A stretch of DNA of 64,000 nucleotides from Thermaurantiacus tibetensis (GTDB taxonomy: Bacteria; Pseudomonadota; Alphaproteobacteria; Sphingomonadales; Sphingomonadaceae), in contig NZ_JACHTM010000004.1 of NCBI RefSeq assembly GCF_015354055.1, positions 62,001 to 126,000 on the forward strand, given 5' to 3'. Under the pieces are notes generated by a model. The model saw only the letters and a list, made by a program, of their open reading frames with translations, did not search any database and was not told where the DNA came from. How positions within the stretch are numbered: the first letter of the stretch is position 1; every line of letters begins with the position of its first letter. The translations under genes were made by a program, and so were the position numbers. Positions 19,409 through 28,352 of this stretch are shown piece after piece.

Positions 19409-19966
19409 TCACGCCGCCTTGGGCGCCATGATCATGAGCATCTGCCGGCCTTCCATGCGCGGCGCCTGCTCGATCTTGGCATATTCGGCGGCGTCATCGC
19501 GCACCCGCTCGAGGAGCTTGAGCCCGAGCTGGCCGTGGGCCAGCTCGCGGCCGCGGAAGCGAAGCGTGAGCTTCACCTTGTCCCCCTCTTCGAGGAACTT
19601 GCGCACGGCCTTCATCTTGACCTCGTAGTCGTGGTCGTCGATGTTGGGCCGCATCTTGATTTCCTTGACCTCCTGGACCTTCTGGGTCTTGCGGGCGGCG
19701 GCAGCCTTCTTCTGGGTCTCGTACTTGAACTTGCCGACATCGAGGAACTTGCACACCGGCGGGTCGGCGTTGGGCGAGACCTCGACCAGATCAAGCCCGA
19801 CTTCCTGCGCCGCGGCGATGGCTTCGCGGGTGTACATGATGCCGAGATTCTCGCCATTCTCGTCGATGACCCGGACGCGGGGAACGGTGATGTACTCGTT
19901 GTAGCGCGGGCCATTGAGCGTCTGGGGCACCGGCATCATCGCGCGGCGGCTGAACGGGGATCGGAT
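19409..19966 (-). CDS. infC: translation initiation factor IF-3, ATC start proposed
   Basis: 185 residues if started at ATC 19966. The N-terminal domain ([20 protein letters not shown]), linker ([24 protein letters not shown]) and C-terminal domain ([32 protein letters not shown]) are complete. IF-3 binds the 30S subunit and rejects incorrect start codons. The ATC at 19964-19966 has AGGAG at 19975-19979 eight to nine bases upstream, whereas the tandem ATGs at 19936-19939 have no ribosome-binding site. Rare ATT/ATC starts are a known feature of infC and serve autoregulation in E. coli. rpmI and rplT are not adjacent. Confidence 0.93.
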   Translation of the reverse strand: MRSPFSRRAMMPVPQTLNGPRYNEYITVPRVRVIDENGENLGIMYTREAIAAAQEVGLDLVEVSPNADPPVCKFLDVGKFKYETQKKAAAARKTQKVQEVKEIKMRPNIDDHDYEVKMKAVRKFLEEGDKVKLTLRFRGRELAHGQLGLKLLERVRDDAAEYAKIEQAPRMEGRQMLMIMAPKAA

Positions 19967-20043
19967 GGTCGTCTCTCCTCGATGTGGAACGTGCCCGATG
20001 AAGATAGCGCGCCGGCGCCCGAGCGAAAAGGGGCGGACGTGGT

Positions 20044-20913
20044 TCAGCCGTCTTCGGGAAGCGGAATCCACTCGGTTTCGCCCGGCACCGTGCCGAATCG
20101 GCCACCCTGCGGCGCCGCCGCCCAGTCGGCCTTCGCCGCCGCGATAGCCGCCGGGTCGGAGGCCACGAGGTTCCACCAGATGTGACGGGGCCCGTCGATC
20201 GGCGCACCGCCGAACAGCAAGAGGTGCCCCGCCTCCGCAACGGTGAAGCGGAAGGGGCCCGCCGGGGCGATGATCATGGTGCCGGGGCCGTGGGTGCCGT
20301 CGCCAATGCCGATCGCCCCCGAGGCGACGTAGATGCCACGCTCCGCGTGCGCATCGGGCAGCGCGAGCTCCGCACCGGCACGGCCGGCGACGTGCAGGTA
20401 GAAGATGGGGTGGGGGAAGGCGACCGGCGCGGTGGCGCCGAAGGCGGTGCCGGCGAGGAGTACCGCGCGGCAGCCCGAGAGGTCGAGCACGGGGAGGCTT
20501 TCCGCCGGGTGGTGGACGAAGGCCGGGGGGTCGGCCTCGTGGGCCTTCGGCAACGCCACCCAGGTCTGGATGGCGTGGATGCGGTGCCCTGCCGCGCGTT
20601 CCTCCGGCGGCGTGCGCTCGCTGTGCTGGATGCCGCGGCCGGCCGTCATCCAGTTGACCGCGCCGGGGCGGATGTCCTGGACGAACCCGAGGGAATCGCG
20701 GTGGCGGAGCGCGCCCTCGAACAGGTAGGTGACGGTGGCAAGGCCGATGTGCGGGTGGGGCCGCACGTCGATGCCCTTGCCCGGCGGGAAGTCCGCAGGC
20801 CCCAGGTGGTCGAAGAAGATGAAGGGCCCGACCGTCCGCTGCGCCGGGTGCGGCAGAAGCCGCCGCACGGCAAAGCCGCCGAGATCCCGCGGCCGGCCCT
20901 CGATCCGGATCAT
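20044..20913 (-). CDS. pirin-family bicupin
   Basis: 289 residues. The N-terminal cupin carries the iron-binding pattern [37 protein letters not shown] and HSER; the second cupin ([13 protein letters not shown] to AGPFRFTV) has lost metal ligands, as in most pirins. Some bacterial pirins have quercetin dioxygenase activity, others are redox sensors; which applies is unknown. The ATG at 20913 overlaps the stop of the acyltransferase gene by four bases, and GGGGG lies upstream. Confidence 0.86.
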   Translation of the reverse strand: MIRIEGRPRDLGGFAVRRLLPHPAQRTVGPFIFFDHLGPADFPPGKGIDVRPHPHIGLATVTYLFEGALRHRDSLGFVQDIRPGAVNWMTAGRGIQHSERTPPEERAAGHRIHAIQTWVALPKAHEADPPAFVHHPAESLPVLDLSGCRAVLLAGTAFGATAPVAFPHPIFYLHVAGRAGAELALPDAHAERGIYVASGAIGIGDGTHGPGTMIIAPAGPFRFTVAEAGHLLLFGGAPIDGPRHIWWNLVASDPAAIAAAKADWAAAPQGGRFGTVPGETEWIPLPEDG

Positions 20914-22094
20914 GGCGAACCCCCTTTCCGCAATGCTGCCGCCCGTGGAGACGGCGCGCTCCCGCCGGGTGCGACGCTGTCCCTGTCGAGGCGTGGCAGA
21001 TGACCGGTGAGGCGGCGGCGAACGCGGGCAAGCGGTCTTTCTATCGACCACCAGACAAGCACGGCCCAGCCCACCGAGAATGCGGCGGCGAGAGTCGCGA
21101 GCCCCAAGATGGAGATTTCGGGGAGGTTCGTCCGAATTGCCCAAATGAGGACATGATGGCCGAGATAAAGCGTGTAGGACCAGACGCCCACCATGCGAAT
21201 CCAGGCCCAGTTCAGTGGCCGGAAGAGCGGGTGATCGGGGCGGGATACGGCATAGTGGAAGAGCACAAGCAGTGCCGCGCCCTGCAAAGTGTAGCGCCAG
21301 GTCGCGCGGAAGCTCTCGTCACGGTAGAGCAACGAGATGGTGATCCCGAGAAGCGCCAGTCCCATCAGGAACCACATCCCGGCACCGCCCCCTGGCACGC
21401 GAGCGCGAAAGTCGGTCTTCCACCAGAGGAGCGCGAGCAGGCATCCCCACAGAAGCGAGTCGAAGCGCGTGTCCGTGGAAACATAGATGGTCCAGTCGGA
21501 GGTGCCGAGCAGATACCAGCGGACCATGCGCCAGCCCAGGATTGCGGCAAGCAGGGCGCCGATCTGCCACAGCCTGACATGTCCGCGGGCCACCCCGATG
21601 AAGAGAAGCGGGAAGACGAGATAGAAATGTTCCTCGACCGAAAGTGACCAGAGCACCCGCAGGCCTTCGACACCAGCGGTGCGGTCTCCGGTGGCGACCG
21701 CGAAGTAGTTGTAGAAAAAGAAGATCTGGCTGAGCAGAGTCGCCGGGTCGAGGTCGGCTGGAACCAGGCCGGCAAGTGCAAGTGCGACGGCGCCCGCGAG
21801 GGTCACAAGGAGCGGGGGGATGAGCCGGATGACTCGCCGCGCGTAGAAGGCGCGGAGCGAGACGGTACCCCATCGATCCCATTCGCGCGCAAGCAGCGTG
21901 GTGATGAGGAACCCCGAGAGGAAGAAGAAGATCGTGACCCCGAACCCACCGGGCACCGGGACAGCGAAGCCGACATGCGAGACAAACACGATCCCGACGG
22001 CAAGTGCGCGGAGCCCGTCAAGCGACGGGATGTTGTCGTGGCCGGCTGGCGCGGCACCTGCGCTCTGACGGGGCGAAACGAGCCGTTCGGTCAT
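20910..22094 (-). CDS. acyltransferase 3 family (OafA/NodX-type) membrane protein
   Basis: 394 residues with about ten membrane helices. The family start [20 protein letters not shown] contains the catalytic-site histidine and Arg; [24 protein letters not shown] and [16 protein letters not shown] are the other signatures. Such proteins O-acylate surface polysaccharides or lipids from the cytoplasmic side. It uses noticeably more A/T at third positions than its neighbours (for example TTG TAG AAA AAG AAG in the complement), hinting at a different ancestry. The start is ATG at 22094; earlier in-frame codons lack a ribosome-binding site. Confidence 0.86.
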   Translation of the reverse strand: MTERLVSPRQSAGAAPAGHDNIPSLDGLRALAVGIVFVSHVGFAVPVPGGFGVTIFFFLSGFLITTLLAREWDRWGTVSLRAFYARRVIRLIPPLLVTLAGAVALALAGLVPADLDPATLLSQIFFFYNYFAVATGDRTAGVEGLRVLWSLSVEEHFYLVFPLLFIGVARGHVRLWQIGALLAAILGWRMVRWYLLGTSDWTIYVSTDTRFDSLLWGCLLALLWWKTDFRARVPGGGAGMWFLMGLALLGITISLLYRDESFRATWRYTLQGAALLVLFHYAVSRPDHPLFRPLNWAWIRMVGVWSYTLYLGHHVLIWAIRTNLPEISILGLATLAAAFSVGWAVLVWWSIERPLARVRRRLTGHLPRLDRDSVAPGGSAPSPRAAALRKGGSP

Positions 22095-22259
22095 CGCGCG
22101 GGGGGTCCTCCCTTCGATCGCGGCTCCTTGGCAGGGGTGGTGCGGCACGACAATCCGCCCCGGCCGCCAGCGGTCCCGCCTCGCGTTGGCCGGAAGACGG
22201 CTTCGCGCCAGCCGGGCTTGCAGCTAGTGCCGGGGCCACATGGATGACGGAGGATCGGG

Positions 22260-23042
22260 ATGCAGCTGAAGGATCGGGTCGCGATCGTGACGGGGGCGGC
22301 AAGCGGCATCGGCCGGGCCATTGCCGAGGCGTTCCATCGCGAGGGGGCGCGCGTCGCCATCGCCGACCTCGCCGGCGACCGCGCTGCAGAGGTGGCGGCG
22401 GCGCTCGATCCCTCGGGCGCCACGGCGATGGCGGTTCCCATGGACGTGACCGACGAGGCCGCGGTCGACTCGGGCACGGCCGCCGTGATCGAGCGGCTGG
22501 GCGGGCTCGACATCCTGGTGTCCAACGCCGGGATCCAGATCGTCGCGCCGCTCGTCGACTTCACGCTCGCCGACTGGCGCAGGATGCTCGCCATCCACCT
22601 CGACGGCGCGTTCCTGACCACCCGGGCGGCGATGCGCCACATGCAGGCAAGCGGGCGGGGCGGGGCGATCCTCTACATGGGCTCGGTCCATTCCAAGACC
22701 GCCTCCAAGCTGAAGGCGCCCTATGTCACGGCGAAGCACGGGCTCCTCGGCCTTGCGCGCACGGTGGCGAAGGAGGGGGCGGCGCACGGCATTCGCGCCA
22801 ACGTGATCTGCCCCGGCTTCGTGCTGACCCCGCTCGTCGAGAAGCAGATCCCCGAGCAGGCGAAGGAATTCGGCATCTCGGAAGAGGAGGTGGTGAAGAC
22901 CATCATGCTGAAGGAGACGGTGGACGGTGAGTTCACGACGCTCGCCGATGTCGCCGAGGCCGCGGTCTTCCTCGCCGGGTTCGGGAGCGCGGCCTTGACC
23001 GGCCAGTCGCTCATCGTCTCCCATGGCTGGCACATGGAGTAG
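22260..23042 (+). CDS. 3-hydroxybutyrate dehydrogenase (SDR family)
   Basis: 260 residues. The cofactor motif TGAASGIG (about 11-18), NAG at about 91, and catalytic Ser-Tyr-Lys (GSVHSK, then YVTAKHG) mark a classical short-chain dehydrogenase. IQIVAPLVDF, the VICPGFVLTPLVEKQIPEQAKEFGISEEEV block and the C-terminal length match D-3-hydroxybutyrate dehydrogenases, which oxidise 3-hydroxybutyrate to acetoacetate with NAD. This fits the PHA synthase at 34340-36469. AGGA precedes the ATG. Confidence 0.86.
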   Translation: MQLKDRVAIVTGAASGIGRAIAEAFHREGARVAIADLAGDRAAEVAAALDPSGATAMAVPMDVTDEAAVDSGTAAVIERLGGLDILVSNAGIQIVAPLVDFTLADWRRMLAIHLDGAFLTTRAAMRHMQASGRGGAILYMGSVHSKTASKLKAPYVTAKHGLLGLARTVAKEGAAHGIRANVICPGFVLTPLVEKQIPEQAKEFGISEEEVVKTIMLKETVDGEFTTLADVAEAAVFLAGFGSAALTGQSLIVSHGWHME

Positions 23043-23118
23043 CGGGCGCGTGCACCTGCCGGTGAGGGAGCGCGCTGGCGCGTCTGGCATTTCCGGGAGC
23101 CTGCGCTACATCCCGGCA

Positions 23119-24519
23119 ATGGACGCGCTTCTCTACGGTGACCTTGCGCCCGACGAGGCTGAGCGCCTCGCCCGGCGCCACCTCTCGGGCTACGACGACG
23201 GCGAGCTCTACCTCCAGTATGCCGTGTCCGAATCGCTCGGGTTCGACGACGGGCGCCTGAAGACCGCAAGCTTCGACACGAGCCGCGGCTTCGGCCTGCG
23301 CGCGGTTTCCGGCGAGACGACCGGCTTTGCCCACTCGACCGAGGTGAGCGCGGCAGCGATCGCCCGGGCGGCCGAGACGCTCGCGCTGGTCGGCCCCGGC
23401 ACCGCGCCCGCCCCGCCGCCGCGCGGCACCAACGCCCGGCTCTACACCGACGCCAACCCCCTCGCGTCCGTCCCCTTCGACCGCAAGGTGGCGCTTCTCC
23501 AGGCGATCGATGCCCATGCCCGGGCGGCAGACCCGAGGGTCGCGCAGGTCTCGGCCTCGCTCGCCGCCTCCTGGTCGCTCGTCGACATCGTCCGCGCCGA
23601 CGGCACGCGCGTGCGCGACATCCGGCCGCTGGTGCGGCTCAACGTCGGCATCGTCGCCGAGGCGAACGGGCGGCGCGAATCGGGCAGCTGGGGCCTTGGC
23701 GGGCGACACCTGCCCGACGCGCTGCTCGCCCCAGAGGTGTGGCAGGATGCGGTGGCGCGCGCGCTTTCGCAGGCGCTCGTCAACCTCGAGGCGGTGCCCG
23801 CACCCGCCGGCGAGATGCCGGTGGTGCTTGGGCCCGGGTGGCCGGGCATTCTCCTCCACGAGGCGGTCGGCCACGGGCTCGAGGGGGACTTCAACCGCAA
23901 GGGCTCGTCGATCTTCGCCGGCCGGGTCGGCGAGCGGGTGGCCGCGCCCGGCGTCACCGTCATCGACGACGGCACGCTCGAAGGCCGGCGCGGCTCGCTC
24001 AGCGTCGACGACGAGGGCACGCCGACGGCGCGCACCGTCCTCATCGAGGACGGCATCCTCAAGGGCTACATGCAGGACCGGCTGAACGCGCGGCTGATGG
24101 GCGTCGCCGAGACCGGCAACGGCCGGCGCGAGAGCTACGCCCATGCCCCCATGCCGCGGATGACCAACACCTTCATGGCCGCCGGCACCGAGGACCCTGC
24201 GGCCATCATCGCCCGGGTCGACCGGGGCATCTACGCCAAGAGCTTCGGCGGCGGCCAGGTCGACATCGTCTCGGGCAAGTTCGTCTTCTCCTGCACCGAG
24301 GCGTGGATCATCCAGAAGGGGCGGCTGACCGCTCCCATCAAGGGCGCGACTCTCATCGGCCACGGACCCGAGGTGATGCAGCGCATCGCTGCGATCGGCA
24401 ACGACCTCGCGCTTGATCCGGGCATCGGCACCTGCGGCAAGGCCGGCCAGTCGGTGCCGGCCGGGGTCGGTCAGCCGACCCTTCTCGTCGAACGGCTGAC
24501 GGTGGGCGGCACCGCGTGA
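23119..24519 (+). CDS. tldD: metalloprotease TldD
   Basis: 466 residues. The HExxxH motif is His247-Glu-Ala-Val-Gly-His252 (LLHEAVGHGLEGDF), and the C-terminal RMTNTFMAAGTEDP and KSFGGGQVDIVSGKFVFSCTEAW blocks are typical. TldD with TldE forms a heterodimeric protease that degrades unfolded peptides and matures some modified peptides. tldE is not in the window. I chose ATG at 23119; earlier in-frame codons encode unrelated sequence. Confidence 0.93.
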   Translation: MDALLYGDLAPDEAERLARRHLSGYDDGELYLQYAVSESLGFDDGRLKTASFDTSRGFGLRAVSGETTGFAHSTEVSAAAIARAAETLALVGPGTAPAPPPRGTNARLYTDANPLASVPFDRKVALLQAIDAHARAADPRVAQVSASLAASWSLVDIVRADGTRVRDIRPLVRLNVGIVAEANGRRESGSWGLGGRHLPDALLAPEVWQDAVARALSQALVNLEAVPAPAGEMPVVLGPGWPGILLHEAVGHGLEGDFNRKGSSIFAGRVGERVAAPGVTVIDDGTLEGRRGSLSVDDEGTPTARTVLIEDGILKGYMQDRLNARLMGVAETGNGRRESYAHAPMPRMTNTFMAAGTEDPAAIIARVDRGIYAKSFGGGQVDIVSGKFVFSCTEAWIIQKGRLTAPIKGATLIGHGPEVMQRIAAIGNDLALDPGIGTCGKAGQSVPAGVGQPTLLVERLTVGGTA

Positions 24520-24764
24520 CGGCGGGCCCTGCCGCCGCGCCGCTGGCCGAGCTTGAACGGCTGCACGACGTCGCCCTTGCCGAGATCATGGCCGGGCGGC
24601 TGCGCACCGCAGGCATTGCCGCGACCCTCTTTGACGCCGGCTTTGCGGGGCTCCTCGGCGGCGGCCTGCCGGGCATCCGGCTCATGGTGCCGGCAGCCGA
24701 CCTCCGCGCGGCCCGGGCGCTCCTCAGCGCGCCGGGCTCCGACCAACCCATGCACAAGGATTAG
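24516..24764 (+). CDS. DUF2007-like small protein
   Basis: 82 residues starting at GTG 24516, which overlaps the TldD stop (GTGA). The pattern RLHDVALAEIMAGRLRTAGIAATLFDAG and GIRLMVPAADLRAARALL matches the DUF2007 (putative signal-transducing, P-II-like fold) domain. Such proteins often sit next to tldD or nitrogen genes in Alphaproteobacteria. The role is unknown. Confidence 0.75.
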   Translation: MTAGPAAAPLAELERLHDVALAEIMAGRLRTAGIAATLFDAGFAGLLGGGLPGIRLMVPAADLRAARALLSAPGSDQPMHKD

Positions 24765-24860
24765 GCAGGGGCGAGGTCGATACCCCTCCTTGGCTGAATT
24801 TCTGGGCAGCGGCGGCGCCTCGTCTGCTGCAGCGCACAAGGTGGCACCCCGGGCGCGAGG

Positions 24861-24877
24861 TTGGCACGAATCCTGCA
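24861..24877 (+). promoter_or_regulatory. sigma-54 (RpoN) promoter for glnK-amtB
   Basis: The sequence TTGGCACGAATCCTGCA has the invariant -24 GG (24863-24864) and -12 GC (24875-24876) separated by exactly ten bases, matching the RpoN consensus TGGCACG-N4-TTGC closely. It lies 45 bases before the glnK start. glnK-amtB operons are classically NtrC/RpoN controlled. A GGTGGCA half-site upstream (near 24840) could belong to an NtrC site but is not convincing. Confidence 0.8.
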
Positions 24878-24921
24878 TCGCGCTCCGGCGGGCTTGGCTC
24901 GTCGGAAAGGGGGTCGTCGCC

Positions 24922-25260
24922 TTGAAGCTGATCATTGCCGTGGTGAAGCCGTTCAAGCTGGACGAGGTGCGCGAGGCGCTGACCGCGCTTGGCGTCACCG
25001 GCATGACGGTCACCGAAGTGAAGGGGTTCGGCCGGCAGAAGGGCCAGACCGAGATCTACCGCGGGGCCGAGTACACCACCAACATGGTGCCGAAGGTGAA
25101 GATCGAGGTGGCCGTGACCGATGCGCTCGCGGCCCGCGCGGTCGAGACCATCCAGCAGGCCGCGCACACCGGTGCGATCGGCGACGGCAAGATCTTCGTC
25201 GTCGAGCTGGCGCAAGCCGTGCGGATCCGCACCGGCGAAACCAACGAGACCGCGCTGTGA
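24922..25260 (+). CDS. glnK: nitrogen regulatory protein P-II (GlnK)
   Basis: 112 residues starting at TTG 24922, with AAGGGGG correctly spaced upstream and the exact P-II length. Tyr51, the uridylylation site, is in the T-loop (RGAEYTTN), and the C-terminal GDGKIFVVELAQAVRIRTGE is conserved. P-II senses ATP/ADP, 2-oxoglutarate and nitrogen status and, as GlnK, binds and blocks AmtB. It is linked directly to amtB. Confidence 0.95.
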   Translation: MKLIIAVVKPFKLDEVREALTALGVTGMTVTEVKGFGRQKGQTEIYRGAEYTTNMVPKVKIEVAVTDALAARAVETIQQAAHTGAIGDGKIFVVELAQAVRIRTGETNETAL

Positions 25261-25298
25261 GCGCGATCCTGCCCATCAGCAAGGAGGGGTGCTTGTCC

Positions 25299-26648
25299 GT
25301 GCCGTCGTTCCATCGTTTTGCTACCGCGCTGAAGGCCTCCGCCCTCGCGCTCCTGTGTCTTGCCGCCCCGGTTCTCGCCCAGGAGGCGGAGGCCCCGGTC
25401 CCGAACAAGGGCGATACGGCGTGGATGATCGTGGCCTCGGTGCTGGTCATGCTCATGATCGTGCCGGGTCTCGCCCTCTTCTACGGGGGTCTCGTGCGCA
25501 CCAAGAACATGCTCTCGGTGCTGACCCAGGTGACGGCGGTGGCGAGCCTCGCCATGCTCATGTGGGTGATGGTGGGCTACAGCCTGTCCTTCGGCGGGGA
25601 CTTCAACCAGTTCATCTCGATGGGCAAGTTCTTCCTGGCCGGGATGACCTCGGACTCGACGGCGGCCACCTTCACCGACGGCGTCGTCATCCCCGAGTTC
25701 ATCTTCGTCGCCTTCCAGATGACCTTCTCGGCGATTACCGTCGCGCTCGTCGTCGGCGGGCTCGTGGAGCGGATGAAGTTCTCCGCCCTCATGGTCTTCG
25801 CGCTCGTCTGGCTGGTCATCGTCTACTACCCGATCGCGCACATGGTCTGGTATGCGGGTGCCGACGAGGCGACCACCGGCCTCATCTTCGGCTGGGGCGC
25901 GCTCGACTTCGCCGGCGGCACCGTCGTCCACATCAACGCCGGGGTCTCCGCGCTCGTCGGCGCCTACATCCTCGGCAAGCGCATGGGCTACATGAAGGAG
26001 CCCATGCCGCCGCATTCGCTGACCATGACGCTCATCGGCACCGGCCTGCTCTGGGTGGGCTGGTTCGGGTTCAACGGCGGCTCGGCGCTCGAGGCCGACG
26101 GCATTGCGAGCCTCGCGGTTCTCAACACCTTCGTCGCGACCGCTGCCGGAATCCTCTTCTGGATGCTCTGCGAGAAGGTGACCGGCCACAACGGCTCGCT
26201 GCTGGGCGCCTGCTCGGGCGCCATTGCCGGTCTTGTCGCGGTCACGCCCGCCGCCGGCAACAGCGGTCCGTTCGGTGCCATCCTTCTCGGGGCTGTCGCC
26301 GGCTTCCTCTGCTGCCTGTTCGTCATGCAGCTGAAGCCGAAGCTCGGCTTCGACGACAGCCTCGACGTGTTCGGGATCCACGGCATCGGCGGCATCATCG
26401 GCTCGGTGGGCACCGCCTTCACCATGCTGCCCGCGCTCGGCGGCCCCGGCGATCCGGCCGAGTATGTGCTCGGCGCCCAGCTCTGGATCCAGGTGAAGTC
26501 GGTGCTCGTCGCCATCGCCTGGGCCGCGATCGGGTCGGCGATCGCCTTCGGCATCGCCAAGGCGCTGACCGGCCTTCGCGTCAGCCCCGAGGTCGAGCGC
26601 GAGGGGCTCGACCTCGGCGAGCATGGCGAGCGCGCCTACAACTTCTGA
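25299..26648 (+). CDS. amtB: ammonium transporter AmtB
   Basis: 449 residues. A cleavable signal peptide (ending APVLAQ) precedes eleven membrane helices, as in AmtB. Family blocks include GLALFYGGLVRTKNMLSVLTQ, WGALDFAGGTVVHINAGVSALVGA (first pore histidine), NGSLLGACSGAIAGLVAVTPAAG and DVFGIHGIGGIIG (second pore histidine). It conducts ammonium and is gated by GlnK. I prefer GTG 25299, nine bases after AAGGAGGGG; TTG 25293 or GTG 25257 (overlapping glnK) are alternatives. Confidence 0.95.
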   Translation: MPSFHRFATALKASALALLCLAAPVLAQEAEAPVPNKGDTAWMIVASVLVMLMIVPGLALFYGGLVRTKNMLSVLTQVTAVASLAMLMWVMVGYSLSFGGDFNQFISMGKFFLAGMTSDSTAATFTDGVVIPEFIFVAFQMTFSAITVALVVGGLVERMKFSALMVFALVWLVIVYYPIAHMVWYAGADEATTGLIFGWGALDFAGGTVVHINAGVSALVGAYILGKRMGYMKEPMPPHSLTMTLIGTGLLWVGWFGFNGGSALEADGIASLAVLNTFVATAAGILFWMLCEKVTGHNGSLLGACSGAIAGLVAVTPAAGNSGPFGAILLGAVAGFLCCLFVMQLKPKLGFDDSLDVFGIHGIGGIIGSVGTAFTMLPALGGPGDPAEYVLGAQLWIQVKSVLVAIAWAAIGSAIAFGIAKALTGLRVSPEVEREGLDLGEHGERAYNF

Positions 26649-26676
26649 GCTTCCCTTCCTCCCCAAGGAACCACCT

Positions 26677-26708
26677 CCCCCGGCGGGCAACCGCCGGGGG
26701 CTTCTTTT
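26677..26708 (+). terminator. intrinsic terminator after amtB
   Basis: A perfect ten-pair stem, CCCCCGGCGG / CCGCCGGGGG, with a GCAA tetraloop is followed by CTTCTTTT. It lies 29 bases after the amtB stop and ends the glnK-amtB transcript. Confidence 0.92.
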
Positions 26709-26757
26709 GGCGAAAGCGCGAACGCCAGCCTGCAGCGCAGGGACGAGCGCGTCGCCC

Positions 26758-27336
26758 CTAGCGCGGGCGCGGGAGGTTCGGGCGGAAGGGCGGCGGCGGC
26801 CCCGCCGGCCGCTCCCGGCGCGGCTGCTGCGACTGGTAGGCGAGCAGGCAGTGGTCGGGGCAGTAGGGGAAGCCGTGTGCGACCGGCTGGCCGCAGAAGT
26901 GGAAGTCGGGCTCGTCCGGGTGACCGATGGGCCACTTGCAGATCTTGTCGGTGAGGTCGAGGAGGGTGACCCGCTTCGGCCGTTCGGATGGGCGCACCAG
27001 CTTCCGCGGTGCGGCTGGAACGGTCGGCGGCGCGACTGCCGGCGGTGCCTCGGCCTCGGCTAACGCGGCAGTCTCCGCGGCCGCGGGCGCCTCTGGCGGC
27101 GGCGCGGCTTCCGGCGCCGGCTCGGGGCGGGTCTTCGCCTTTGCCGCGGGATCCTCGGTGCGGCCCTCGCCGCCGCGCAGCGGCGACGGGCGGGCAGCAA
27201 GCCCGAGCCGGTGGGCCTTGCCGATCACGGCGTTGCGGGTGAGCCCCTCGCCGAGCGCCTCGGCGATCTGGCTCGCCGACCAGCCCTCCTGCCAGTAGCG
27301 CGTGAGAAGGGCGATCCGCTCCTCGGTCCAGGCCAT
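26758..27336 (-). CDS. gcrA: GcrA-family cell cycle regulator
   Basis: 192 residues. The N-terminal helix-turn-helix MAWTEERIALLTRYW...GLTRNAVIGKAHRLGL is diagnostic of GcrA. A long Ala/Pro/Glu linker follows, then a Cys-rich C-terminal domain (CKWPIG, FHFCGQP, FPYCPDHC). GcrA binds sigma-70 RNA polymerase and activates promoters that carry GANTC sites methylated by CcrM. It is convergent with amtB and separated by the terminator. Confidence 0.93.
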   Translation of the reverse strand: MAWTEERIALLTRYWQEGWSASQIAEALGEGLTRNAVIGKAHRLGLAARPSPLRGGEGRTEDPAAKAKTRPEPAPEAAPPPEAPAAAETAALAEAEAPPAVAPPTVPAAPRKLVRPSERPKRVTLLDLTDKICKWPIGHPDEPDFHFCGQPVAHGFPYCPDHCLLAYQSQQPRRERPAGPPPPFRPNLPRPR

Positions 27337-27452
27337 GCTTGTGTCCTCGCGTCGGTCAGATGGTCTCGCGGGCGCAGACGCTGGTCCGGCCTCGATCCCC
27401 GGCCGGGCGGTGATCTTGTCGAGGGGGCAGCGCGCCGTCTAGGTGCCCCGCC

Positions 27453-28280
27453 GTGGACCACGCCCGCTCCCCCATCCCGCTGCGCCCGCCCGGCGAGCCG
27501 GTCATCCGCGGCGTCAACTGGCTGGGGGTCTGGACCCTCTATGTGAAGGAGGTGCGGCGCTTCTTCAAGGTCCAGATGCAGACGATCTGGGCGCCCGCCA
27601 TCACCACCCTCCTGTTCCTCGCCATCTTCATGGTCGCGCTCGGTGGCGTGAAGCGGGAGGTGCTCGGCGTCGCCTACGGCAGCTTCCTCGGGCCCGGCCT
27701 CATCATCATGGGCATGGCGCAGAACAGCTTCCAGAACACGGTCTCCAGCCTCATCATCGCCAAGGTGCAGGGCACGATCGTTGACGTCCTCATGCCGCCG
27801 CTCTCGCCGCGCGAGCTCCTCGCCGCCTGGGTGGCCGGGGCGGTTACGCGGGCCTGGCTCGTCGGGCTCGCCATCTGGGGCGCCATGCTGCTCTGGCCGG
27901 ACGTCAACGTTGCCATCGCCCACCTGCCGCAGGTGCTGCTGTTCGGCACGCTCGGCGCCGTACTCCTTGCCCTGCTCGGAGTGCTCACCGGCCTCTGGGC
28001 GGAGAAGTTCGACCACGGCGCGGCCGTCACCAACTTCGTCGTGCAGCCGCTCACCCTGCTCTCGGGCACCTTCTACGCGATCGACCGGCTGCCCGAGGCG
28101 ATGCAGGCGGTCTCGCGCGCCAACCCCTTCTTCTACATGATCGACGGGTTCCGCGCGGGCTTCATCGGCGTCGCCGAGGCCGACCCGCGGCTTGGCGCGC
28201 TCGTCGTCGGCGGCCTTGCCCTCCTCCTCTGGGTTGCGGCGTGGCGCCTCCTCGAATCGGGGTGGAAAGTCCGCGCCTGA
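27453..28280 (+). CDS. ABC-2 type transporter permease
   Basis: 275 residues starting at GTG 27453. It has six hydrophobic helices and the ABC-2 motif region around SSLIIAKVQGTIVDVLMPPLSPRELLAAW, plus LSGTFYAIDRLPEAMQAVSRANPFFYMIDGFR near the C-terminus. It resembles YadH-type permeases. No ATPase gene is adjacent, so the partner is encoded elsewhere. The exported substrate is unknown. Confidence 0.85.
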   Translation: MDHARSPIPLRPPGEPVIRGVNWLGVWTLYVKEVRRFFKVQMQTIWAPAITTLLFLAIFMVALGGVKREVLGVAYGSFLGPGLIIMGMAQNSFQNTVSSLIIAKVQGTIVDVLMPPLSPRELLAAWVAGAVTRAWLVGLAIWGAMLLWPDVNVAIAHLPQVLLFGTLGAVLLALLGVLTGLWAEKFDHGAAVTNFVVQPLTLLSGTFYAIDRLPEAMQAVSRANPFFYMIDGFRAGFIGVAEADPRLGALVVGGLALLLWVAAWRLLESGWKVRA

Positions 28281-28301
28281 GCCGCTATCCCCCCGGGTCG
28301 C

Positions 28302-28325
28302 GGCGGTCCGGGCGGCCGCCGTTTT
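28302..28325 (+). terminator. possible intrinsic terminator after the ABC permease
   Basis: GGCGG at 28302-28306 can pair with CCGCC at 28316-28320, followed directly by GTTTT. The stem is short and the T run only four bases, so this is a weak candidate separating the permease from argD. Confidence 0.3.
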
Positions 28326-28352
28326 CCATTGGCCGACCGCGAGGACCTGCCC

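Noticed and set aside
24836-24857. NtrC binding site upstream of the sigma-54 promoter
   Set aside because: Only one half-site-like GGTGGCA; the two-fold pattern and spacing do not hold.
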